DNA from: Chimonanthus salicifolius
Lineage: Eukaryota; Streptophyta; Magnoliopsida; Laurales; Calycanthaceae
Direction: 5' to 3'
Length of the DNA: 64,000 bases
NCBI GenBank assembly: GCA_013350335.1
Contig: CM023538.1
Span: 49,647,695 to 49,711,694, forward strand
In this document: positions 54,040 through 64,000 of the stretch, one piece after another
Position numbering within the stretch: the first letter of the stretch is position 1
Layout: each line of letters starts with the position of its first letter
Position numbers and translations under genes: made by a program
The notes under the pieces: model-generated
Told to the model about the DNA's origin: nothing
Database searches by the model: none
What the model saw: the letters and a program-made list of their open reading frames with translations, nothing else

Positions 54040-55240
54040 AAATTGCTAATTGAGATGTGGTTTGCTCTTATAGAACTTTTAACAGCGAGATCCACTTTAG
54101 ACAAATAATTGTATTTTGTATGTATTCCCATTATAATATTGTAAATAAAGATCATTTTAAATTATCTGAAGCACACTTTTCTCTCCTCTTACGTAAACAC
54201 AACTGTCGTTTTTTTTTTTTTATAATATTTGCATATCTCCACCTCAATATATTATTTATAACGAAATATAAATTTATTTAGACTTGAAAGTAACTGCAAT
54301 ACTTAATTTTGACTACTAAGTCTGCATTTAAAAGATTTTAGATTCTATGCAGAAATAAAAAATTAATTGCTGACTTCAGATCCATTAACATATTTTTTAA
54401 ATACTCAACTTTGGTTGTGAATGCTGGTAACTTACTCGAATCTACGCACTAGCACATGGGTTTGACTTTGAGATAATTATCAGTTTAAGATTAGATCAGG
54501 CGGTTTAAGATTAAGATCAGTGTTATTAGCTGGGAGCCAACAACGATTAAGGAAAAGCTTTCGCATTTGATCTTTTCCATAAATTTAACTATTACCTAAT
54601 TTTATGCTTAGATGACCATATCTCCTTGCTGAATTAAATGGTTTGAGATAATAACTTTTACCCATTGTTCAAATTTAAAAGACCAAAAACTAGTTTTGAG
54701 TTATTTGATAGGATTCACTTTCAACTCCCTCTGGATTATCTGATTATATATCCTTTATGAATGCATAGGTTTTGGCTAAAAAAGAAATTACAGATGTTCA
54801 TCCACGTACCAGGCCACAATGTAATCGTGATTATCTAGGCATAGGATTTACCAAATAGAGTGGTGATGGTTCAGTTGAAATCGTCTTTCCTTTAATATAT
54901 TGTCCACTGAAAATCACCTCGATCATATTAATCAAGCTGTATTTTTAAAGTTCTCAAATTTCATCATTTTAAATTATTTTTTAATTCTTGAATTTTATGG
55001 CACTTAAAAACATAGCTTGATCAATCTGATCAAGTTTTTTTTTTGTGAACAATATATTGAAGGAAAGACTAATCCAATGGGCCCATCACTATCCCATTTG
55101 ATATGCCCCACACCTAGGTGTAGATGGTAATATCATATGACTTATTGCTCTCGTGAACATCTCATAAATAAACATTCCAATTGTAATTTTTGTGTAATTT
55201 AGTTGCAACAAACACAATATTCTTTGGCATTGTTTTCTAT
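54040..55240. repeat. Ankyrin-cluster-associated repeat, copy 4
   Basis: This shares with copy 3 the whole run from TTTGCTCTTATAGAACTTTTAAC through GAATGCTGGTAACTTACTC, the AGTTATTTGATAGGATTCACTTTCAACT word and CCTTTAATATATTGTCCACTG. It lacks the solo LTR and the organellar insertion and so serves as the empty site for both. Confidence 0.65.
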
Positions 55241-55446
55241 AATGGAAACCCTAAGAACCAACTTTCAATCTTTTCGATCACTCTAAAAAAAAAAGAAAGA
55301 TGACACTAATTTCAACAAGATAATTTTAACAATGTCAAAATTCACTGAAGACATTAGGTGCTAAATTGAAAGCAAAATGAACGTGAAATTGTTATTCCGA
55401 ATAGAATGATTCAAGCAATAATTGAAATCCACAATTAAATGCAAAT

Positions 55447-57907
55447 TATAATGGCCTGGCCCTAAAAAAAAAAAGTGAATAGTGTCAGTCGGACCGATGA
55501 ATAGTATCGGTCGGACCGACGGCGAAAATTAAGTTCCGTATTTAAACCTCTTTTTGGTCGAAATTAGGTTATTTTTCATCTTCTTCCCCATCCACCAACC
55601 TACCCCTTTTCCCTAACAGCAAACCCCAGTATCATCTACCTTCCTTCCATTGATTTTCACTCATCAAAGGTTTTAGATTCGGATTTCTTGCGCTTGGAGA
55701 ACCCCTTTACTCGATTTTTTCTCCTCCAAAAGGTAAGATATGTGATCCTTCTCTCTCCTTTCTTCTTATTTAAATGAGATATGAATGGGATGGGTTAAGA
55801 ATGAAGTTTTGATGAATAATAAACCTTAATGGGAGATGAATCCATGAAAGTAATTGGAGATTTTATTATAAAACTTTGATTGGGTGTATATCTGACTTGA
55901 TTTTGGACTTGGAACTTTAGGAAGGGAAGTAGACTGGGGAATAAGGGTAGATCTTAGAGATGATTTATAGGAGGATAGTTAGGGATTTCCCTTCGATTGA
56001 AGGGATTAATCTATTTTAGGGGTAATTCTTTGGTCTAAATTGGGGATTTAGCTTCTAAGCTTTAAATTGGTCTAGTTTATGGACTATTAGAGGTATATTA
56101 TGTTCTTTTTTGTTTGATTAGAGCCTTCGAATTTTGAACCTGTTGAGGTACGACCCGAAAACAAACCCAGAACATCTTAGTATTTGATGTGAGGATTGCT
56201 ACACTCATAATATATGAATGCTTGTATTCTATGAATTGAATTAGGGAATGTATCGTATTATTAGTGTGATTTATGCATGATATATAGGATGTATATACCC
56301 TATGATATGCATGAGATATTGTGAATTCCCTGTTATGTGACATGTAGCATGTTTATTCCCTGATTATGATAATTCATAACGCCTGTTAATTGTTGGAGAC
56401 CCTTGTGAAGGGTTGAGATGAATTATTGAGGAATTTAATTAGAATTTTGTTGTGAGAAGGGGAGTGATTTGGACTAAGGATGTTAAACCACCATAAGATG
56501 AGTTGAATAAATTATAAGGACTAAGAATATGTGTAAATAAACACGACGTGTGTATCTCAAGGTTGGAGTGTAGTACATGTCCCTAGTATAACCCAATGTG
56601 GTAATTATGTTAAATGTATGAAACATAATGGAATGCGACATGCTTGCTATCAATGTGAAATTGTGGCCATAATGTGATTATGATATATTTATTGCCCATG
56701 AAATTATGAATATGTTTTCCCTTAGTATTACTCACCTATGTGTGCCTAGGATGTTGTATATGATGTGAGTATGAGATATTGTGTTAATGGACATGGTGAT
56801 GCTGAGAATTACTAATGTTAGGGTGATACCCAAAGAGTATATAGGAATTGATGATGTACATTCTTCTTCTTTGGGCTCACTAATAGCAGTCCCCACTCCT
56901 TGTAGAGGATGTTGGTGTGACAGGATGATGATTAGACTAAGGAACTCTATTGGAACGGTGACGTCGGCTATGAGACTTGGTCCTGTAGGGTTGCCGTCGA
57001 GGAGTATAGCCCCTCACATGCTTCGTGTTGCAGAACGCTCTCACGGCTTTTTATGGTTGTCGTTGAGGAGTACAGCCCCTCACATGCTTCGTGTTGAAGG
57101 TCGATCTAGCAAATATTTTGTAAACTTGGTGCTCAGTATTGCGCAGGGTTAGCTACTTGTGAGCCCTACTTGGACGGTACTAACTTAATAAGACGTATTG
57201 TGCAGAGTTAGATACTTATGAGCCCTACTAGGGAGGTACTAACTGGGTAAGTCGTATATTGATCACCTTAGAGCTGACTTCATCACCAGAGTGGTGAAGA
57301 TAGATTATCTATGTTTTATGGAAATCTCCCAGTTAGTAAGTCGCGTCCGATGTCCCTCAAGGGATCATGATGTTTTGATAGCCCATTCCATAGAGGTGTC
57401 GTTGAGTGGACACTGTGTTCACTTTGATGAGATTGATAGAAAGACAGTGTTACATAGCATGATTATATTCCATTTCATACATTATTATCATTATGTGTGT
57501 GCGTGAGTGTGTAGCATGCATATTTCCTCATTGAGTATTGTTTGTACTCACATCCTTGCAATTTTAGGTAATGTTGCACTGGATGAATCCGAGGGACCCG
57601 AGGAAAAAATTAATTATTATGCTGCTTTAGACGCACTACATATTGATTTATTTCATTTATTTGAATTGAATCGATGATATTGATTTTTACCATTTTATTC
57701 ATTGAGGATTATTTTGTAATAACATTTATGAAGTTTGATAACCTTATGTTTGAGAATTTATATCTCCTTTGAGATGTTAATGGTAATTTAAGATTATTTA
57801 TGAATTTTGAATTTGAGTTGTGAGCACAAGTGTGTTTTCCACGTGTGATATTCGAAAAAGAAAGATTTATCCACGCACGTGCCTATGTTTTGGGTCAGGG
57901 CGTGACA
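55447..57907 (+). mobile_element. Complete solo LTR, 2.46 kb, with 5-bp target duplication
   Basis: The flanks are CAAAT (55442-55446 and 57908-57912). It starts TATAATGGCCTGGCCCT, which looks like TGTAACGGCC after C-to-T decay at methylatable sites, and ends GGGCGTGACA. No polypurine tract, primer site or coding domains are attached, so LTR recombination has removed the body. It contains the same two internal tandem duplications as the copy at 1-1539. Confidence 0.75.
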
Positions 57908-57956
57908 CAAATTGACATACATTGAACTTTTTTAAGCTAATTTGGCTGTGGAAGTG

Positions 57957-58450
57957 TGTAACACCCCGCTTGTCCAATGAGCGAATGGGACGCTATACAA
58001 TGAAAATCTGATCCAAATATGAGTACATCATTGTAGCGGCTTGACCCTTAAATTGCCTTAATTTTAATAAATGGATTTAGTTTCCATGTGTGAGAGGTGT
58101 TTGAGGGTCCTACAGGGATCCAACCAATTGGATCTATGTGCCGAAACCCAGATTTAAAATAATACAATGGAAGAGTTTGGAAAATAAGAGAAATAATCAT
58201 AGTGCTGTGTCTGTCGGACCGACAACATTAGTGGGACCAATGGTATTATCGGTCTGATCCAAAACATATGCTGATAACTAGATTAAAGAGTCTTTAGAGT
58301 GAGAGAAAGAGACAATTGATAGAGAGACGAGATTTTGGAAGAACATTCTTCCTATTTTTCTTCTTTTCTTATTTTCTTCTTCTCCTTCCAAAAAACTTCC
58401 ATCTACAGACTTTCTCAATGATTGCAACTGATGGCAGCCACCCGATTACA
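57957..58450 (+). repeat. Truncated second LTR 5' end, A' copy
   Basis: Counterpart of 1589-2080, starting TGTAACACCCCGC. Confidence 0.4.
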
Positions 58451-58950
58451 TGAAAAATAAAAAGGAAAAAACGCCCAAAACTGGCTGGAACTTACTTGTG
58501 CCAGTTCCTAATTCAGTTGACTAACATATTCAGTTCCGTCAATTAACTGTCAGCCAATTCATGCTTCTGTCGACTGACATATTCAGTTCAATTGACTGAA
58601 TCTCAATTAAAGACTTCTGACTGATTTAACTGTGACTTGATCAGTCGACTGAATTTGAAACAGAAAACCTTTGTCTAATTTAACTGGGACTAAGTTAGTC
58701 GACTGATACTTCAGTTCAGTCAATTGCATCTTAGCTAGGACCTATTTGTATGTCAAATTATAGTTAGCAATTTGGCATACATTAAAAGTACGAAATAGAA
58801 TTACTTCATGTACTACTTCATTTTTTCTTGAAAAATGTGACAAAATTCCTCCTTAAAAGTAAATATGCCAAAAAGTAGGGAATAGATACATATAGATATG
58901 ACACATCCTATTTGTAAGATGCAGAGATAAAAAATTCGCCTAATCTATTA

Positions 58951-59139
58951 CTCTCTCTGTATCAATTTAGTTATCTTATATGGATTTTGGAATTGTCCCA
59001 AAATAGTTGTTTCATTTATATTGGAGTAGCATAAAATGTGTTGAAAATGGATGAGATCATATGAAGTGGTAGCCTTTATAGAGAGTTCCTTAAAAAATAC
59101 AAATGTTTCAAATAATCAGCTAAACTGGGACGGAGGGAG
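58951..59139. mobile_element. MITE of the CTCCCTCCGTCCCA family, copy 6
   Basis: It starts CTCTCTCTGTATCA after TA and ends ...AAACTGGGACGGAGGGAG before TA. It is the full-length counterpart of the shortened MITE at 2549-2700. Confidence 0.7.
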
Positions 59140-59849
59140 TATATAAATTAAACGTTTTCGTATCTTTATAATTTTTACAAAATATCGTAGATTGAAACAA
59201 ACACTTAAAACGATGTATTCAATTTAATTTTCTTTTTACTAAAAATTTTAGAAGAAAACTAAGTTTAAAATTTAATTGCTAGAGGAAATTTTTACTTATA
59301 GTATTTTGTAGGTAAGAAAGTAAAGCATAATGAGAAATGTACATAATTTTACATTTAATTATCTTTTCTTAAATCTTCAATCTTTAGAACCACATCAATT
59401 ACTCTAAGAAAAATGAAAAATATTTAAATTATGTATTTATGTTATATTACAAGAAAACACTAAATAAGAGTTAAGGTAGTTGAATAATTTATGAATTATA
59501 TGTTACAAGTATAATAAGTGTATTATATATTTCATGTATAATAGAAGTCCCCTTAAAAATACGTAAAAACATTTTTTTAAGAAGCATATAATAGAAACGT
59601 TATATGAATATTATACAAAGAATTGCCAAACTGGTACATGTGGGTTCTACGATGACGACGAGTACGTATGGTTCTATGACGACAATTGACAGACTTGGGT
59701 TCCATGACGATAGCTATCAAGTAACTAATTTGTCAAATCCTAACATGAATCTCTACCTTAAATTAATAGAACAATAGAAGGAAAGTATAGACTTAATAAT
59801 TAATCAAGGATCAGTTTTATTAAACACCGACAAAGACTCAATTAAAATA

Positions 59850-61500
59850 ATGATAATAGAGTGTCCACTAAATCCTTCAATAATTGTTTATATTATTATT
59901 TAAAGCTCATATAGATAAAAACTTTCACTTGATTAATTAGTTGTGAACTGTTAAGATTAATTGATGACTTTGCAGTAGAAGATTTAGATTAAAAGAATCC
60001 ACTTAATTAAGTGGATTTTATCTAAATTGAAGTATATATCTTAGATGTTCTTAAAATTAAGAGAAACTAATTTTGGAACATCAATTCTTTAGGGCTAAAA
60101 ATTGAAGGTTAGAATTTAGAAATTGCTAATTGAGGTGTGGTTTGCTCTTTTAGAACTTCTAGCACAGAGATCAATTTGTGGAAAAATCATTGTAAATTGT
60201 GTATGCAATGAATGTTGTAAATAAGATCACTTTAAATTTTCTAAAACACACAATAGAGTTTTGTGTTTATTTCTCTCTCCTCTCATATAAACGTAATTGT
60301 AGCTTTCTATTACAGATATTCTTAGTTCATATTAGAGGTGAGACTAATCTACATAAGTTACTTAGTAAAAAAATCACCAGTATTTTTTTTTTTTTTCACT
60401 TTATAAAATTTTGTACAAAAAATTTCTTTTTTATAAATGAATATAAAAAAAACATTGAACAAATCCTTCAAACTTACTAAATTTAATTATAATATATATT
60501 TTCTACTTTTAATAATTTTTATATGAATTTATTTTATTTTTAAATAATATGAAAAAATTTGAGTGCATGAGATGACCCTTTTTAAAGAGAAGCAAATTCT
60601 TGCAAAGCCCATAGGCTTCAGATGAGCTCAGGTTCTTCTAAATACAAGCGAGTTTGCCCAAACCGAGCCTGTATATCTTCCTAGATGGAAATAGCAGGCA
60701 CATGAAGTCAAAATTGACTACTAAAAACATAGAGAAAAATAATATAAATATAATAAATAATAGAGAAATTGATGTGATAAGTTTTCACAAGGTCAAATAA
60801 AAATGTAGAACTAAAAAAAATCTAAACTCCAAATATATAGAAATTTGACGTGACTAGCGATCATGCCGATGAATTAGTTGGTTGCTAGAGAAAGTTATTT
60901 AAACTGAATCAAAGAAGAAATCTCAATTTTCACGTAGAATTTTAGAATCATCAGTGCTTGGCTTTTGATTCACTTTTTACCATTACATGAAATATGGATA
61001 ATTAAATCTTTTCTTTGAAAGAAAAGGTAATTTCAGCTTTTCTTTTTTGCTTTAAAATCAAATAATTCTCTCTTTTCCATTATGACACCAGATAAGGATT
61101 TGATAGTCATTATAAGATAAACAAATATGAATCTAGAAATGAGAATAAGATAAAAGATTAATGCAAGTGGTGAGGAGATAGAATATGAATATAAGTTAAA
61201 AAAATAGATTTTTTAAATGATAAATAAAGTTTCTTTGGAAATAACTGCACTTTTTAATTTTGACTACTAAGTCTGCATTTAAAATTCTGTAACAACAATA
61301 AGTAATTGGAAGACTTCAGATTAGATGCAGAACAAAATTAATCGCTAACTTCAGATCCATTAATATAAATATTTTTAAAATACTCGTCTTTGGTTGTGAT
61401 CTGTGAATGCTGGCAAGCTACCTGAATCGGTCTAGCACATGGGTTTCACTTTGAGATCAGTATCAGTTGGAGAAAGTAAAAATATCAAATTAGGCAGTTT
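59850..61500. repeat. Ankyrin-cluster-associated repeat, copy 5
   Basis: A' counterpart of copy 1 (3405-5050), with very few differences. Confidence 0.65.
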
Positions 61501-62169
61501 AAGACTAAGATCACTGTTAAAAAAATATACAGTACAAATATTATATGAATGTAGAGCTGAAATTTGGGTCGAATTAGGTTCGGTTTTAATAAATTCAATC
61601 TAGTGCATCTGATTTGATTCAAATTTTTGACTCGAGTCAACTCGAGTACTGTTTTATAACCTGGTGCATGCTACATATATTAAATTATAGAGGTTATTAA
61701 ATTAGAGAGACTAGCAGTATTCCTATCTAAAAATCTCCTTAAAACTTTCATCTATCACTAAAATGTCCTTTGGGTTTCTCTTTTGAAAACAAAGCACTTC
61801 TTTTGACTTCAATACAGTAGACTCTTGTAAAGTGGGCAGACCAGACCACCTTCAACGCTCACCGATGGTAAGCACGTGAGTCCAAAGTAGGTAGTGGATG
61901 TGGGGCAGCAATAAATCTCTTATATTAGGTAACATTGGTCTCCATATTCCAAATATGATATTGCCGTCCTCACATGTCTGTTTTTTCTTTTATCTTAGTC
62001 ATTTTTACAGTAATTTCATATTATGAAAGTATGGAATATTAATTTACAAAATGGTTGGAATAATATATTTTTTATTCTGAATGTACTGAGTACTGAGTTA
62101 GAGAGATTTATTATATTTTGAATGAGCCCGAGGTTGGAACCAACTGCTAGATATTATTTTAGACAGATT

Positions 62170-63180
62170 ATAGTGTGTTTCCTAAAATCTTCAATGATCG
62201 TTTATATTATTATCTCACGGAGATAAAAACTCTCACTTCATTAATTCGATGTGAACTGCTAAGAATCATTGATGACTTTAGAGAATTTAGATTAAAAAAA
62301 TCCAACTAATTAAGTAGAATTTATCGAAATTTAAATGAATATCTTTAGATGTTTTCAAAATTAGAAGTAATTCAATTCTTTAGGCTTAAATTTGAAGGTT
62401 AGAATTTAGAAATTGCTACTTGAAATGGGGTTTCTTCTTTAGAACAGCTAACCGAGAAATGGGACAAATTATTATATTTTGTATGGATTGTAGTGTTGTA
62501 AATAAAGATCAATTTAAATTCTCTGAAAGAAACTATAGAGTTTGGTGTTTCTTTCTCGCTCCTCTCACGTAGACATAATTGTGAGTTTCCTCTTAACTAC
62601 TAAATATACGCAAGTGACTTGGTAAAAAATTTCATCAGATAAACATTTTTTTACTTCATTAAACTTTTGTACAATTTGTTTTTTCATGAATGAATATAAA
62701 AATATTTGGGCCAAATCTTTCAAACTCAGTAAAGTTAATCATAATATCTCTTTTTTTATTTTAAATATTTTGTATGAATTATTTTATTTTTAAATAATAA
62801 TATAATAAAATTAGACAAACTCTTCTAATTCACAAAATTTAATTTCAAAATTTGTTTTAATCACCTGAAACTATTATTCTCTCTTGTAGATAAAGAAAAT
62901 AAAGAGACAATGTTGACCACTAAAAAAGTGATGAAAAAAGATAAAAGAACAATATAATAAATAGTACAGTGATTGATGTTATGACTTTTAACAAAGTCAA
63001 ATGAAGTTGTGGAACTCAAAAAAAAAAAAAAATATTTTTTAATAATAAAGAGGTTTCTTCATATTATGGTAAATCAATTTTCTTATGAAATATAAGTTTG
63101 TTTAAACTCACTATTTAATGTTGACTACTAAGTCTACATTTAAAATTCTGTAACAATGATAAAGAATTGAGAAAAAGAAA
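62170..63180. repeat. Ankyrin-cluster-associated repeat, copy 6
   Basis: A' counterpart of copy 2 (5725-6950), without the MITE at 6370-6558. Confidence 0.6.
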
Positions 63181-63194
63181 GACTTCTTATGTGA

Positions 63195-64000
63195 TACACA
63201 TGGTGTTCTCATATATTGATCCAAGAGGGGGGAGGGTGAATTGGGTCTTTGCTTATTTTTGATAATTTATTAATTTCAACAAAATTTATATGCAATATAT
63301 AAAATAATTTAAATAAATACACAAATAGAAGAGGAGATGATGAGAGATGGAAAAGTGACACAAGGATTTTGACGTAGTTCGGCAACCTTATCTACACCCA
63401 CACCTCAAGTACACCACTTGAGGATTCCACTAAGTTCTAACCAATTACAACCTTTGATCTCTTTTGTGGGTAAAGATCTTACAGTTACAACCTATGATAT
63501 TCTTCATAGGTGAAGATTGAATCGTGACACCAAGCGAACACCTCTCCAAGGACACCAATTTTTGTTAGGGTTATACAAACCCTTTACAAGACTTTTATTT
63601 AAGAGATAGAGAGGATTACAGATTGAAGCGCATTAAGAACTCTTAGAAGATAAACAGGTATTGGGACACTAAAGAGTTACTCAAAAGATTGAACCAAATA
63701 GAGCTCAGGTAATGGTAAGCAGATAAGGGCCTGAGATGGAAATTGGTCCCCAGTAGTGGCCTTTCCATTTCACATTCAATAGAGCATTTAATGCTAAATG
63801 TAAGCTTGTAATAGTTAGGAGTGTGAATGGAGTGATTGGGTATATGATATAAGTTCCATCAGATCACTCCAATCTTCTTTTAACACAAACAACCCCATGA
63901 GTGTAGTGAGCCTAAAATGCTCTGAATAGGTTGGAGCATAGCCGGTACAATACAATGGATGATGTTGCTCAAATTGTGTACAAGGTCCGCTTGGGATGAT
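63195..64000 (+). repeat. LTR-like fragment running out of the window
   Basis: It starts TTGATCCAAGAGGGGGGAGGG and continues past TTTTGACGTAGTTCGGCAACC, a block I recognise as common in plant retroelement termini. The remaining 600 bp shows no coding sequence, and the element cannot be completed inside the window. In copy A only the first 160 bp remain. Confidence 0.45.

Larger units (their letters stand above)
56380..63370. repeat. Segmental duplicate A' of window positions 1-7118
   Basis: Collinear, same orientation, shifted by about 56.4 kb. The block from about 59205 to 60560 is almost identical to 2760-4120, while other parts differ by small indels. The shared insertions (solo LTR, LTR fragment at 1589/57957, MITE at 2549/58951) show that they predate the duplication. 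The homology ends at 7118/63370 where block B replaces the continuing sequence in copy A. Confidence 0.85.

Noticed and set aside
1..64000. Functional tRNA, rRNA or other structural RNA genes
   Set aside because: Apart from the degraded tRNA-Gly-like modules and the group II domain V relic, no cloverleaf, rRNA or snRNA signature was recognised by eye. A covariance-model scan could still find some.

Overview
This window is nuclear DNA of a flowering plant, most likely a eudicot. The sequence is AT-rich, genes have GT-AG introns, and there is a plant-type ankyrin-repeat/PGG-domain (ACD6-like) gene. The transposon content is plant-like: Ty1/copia, Ty3/gypsy-type LTRs, MULE, hAT and CTCCCTCCGTCCCA MITEs. 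Nothing prokaryotic is present. Species cannot be named from sequence alone.

Layout, left to right. 1-7118 is the left copy (A) of a segmental duplication whose other copy (A') is about 56380-63370. It starts inside a 2.46-kb solo LTR and carries two copies of a repeat associated with the ankyrin gene. 7119-9474 is a displaced block (B) copied from about 31935-34280. It holds one ankyrin exon with a nonsense codon, intron sequence and a degenerate hAT element. 9475-10823 is the 3' end of an LTR element. 10843-16678 is a decayed Ty1/copia element (Copia-1). 17613-19865 is a small non-autonomous LTR element on the minus strand with perfect target duplications. 20594-26366 is a second copia element (Copia-2) with nearly identical LTRs. 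26379-30600 holds an LTR fragment, a 368-bp MULE-type MITE, a third copy of the ankyrin-associated repeat interrupted by an 1154-bp solo LTR, and a fragment that looks like an organellar group II intron.

The only plausible host gene is on the minus strand, from 52368 down to 30673. Six exons whose splice phases all fit encode an ankyrin-repeat/PGG membrane protein of about 796 aa. One apparent 1-base frameshift lies in exon 1. The intron between exons 4 and 5 is 13.3 kb and contains a hAT element and a 7.7-kb two-gene Mutator-like element. Intron 3 holds a solo-LTR candidate and a GGGTCGGGT-rich element.

The most unusual object is the Mutator-like element at 34942-42673. Its termini are perfect inverted repeats for at least about 80 bp. 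Each end then carries an array of dozens of copies of the 16-bp palindrome ATTCATTCGAATGAAT, mixed with larger hairpins. Inside are a MURA-like transposase (+) and, convergent to it, a 684-aa open gene with a putative plant transposon protein domain, a predicted coiled coil and a long Ala/Pro tail. Terminal structures and target duplications were read by eye. No alignment, database search or expression data was available.
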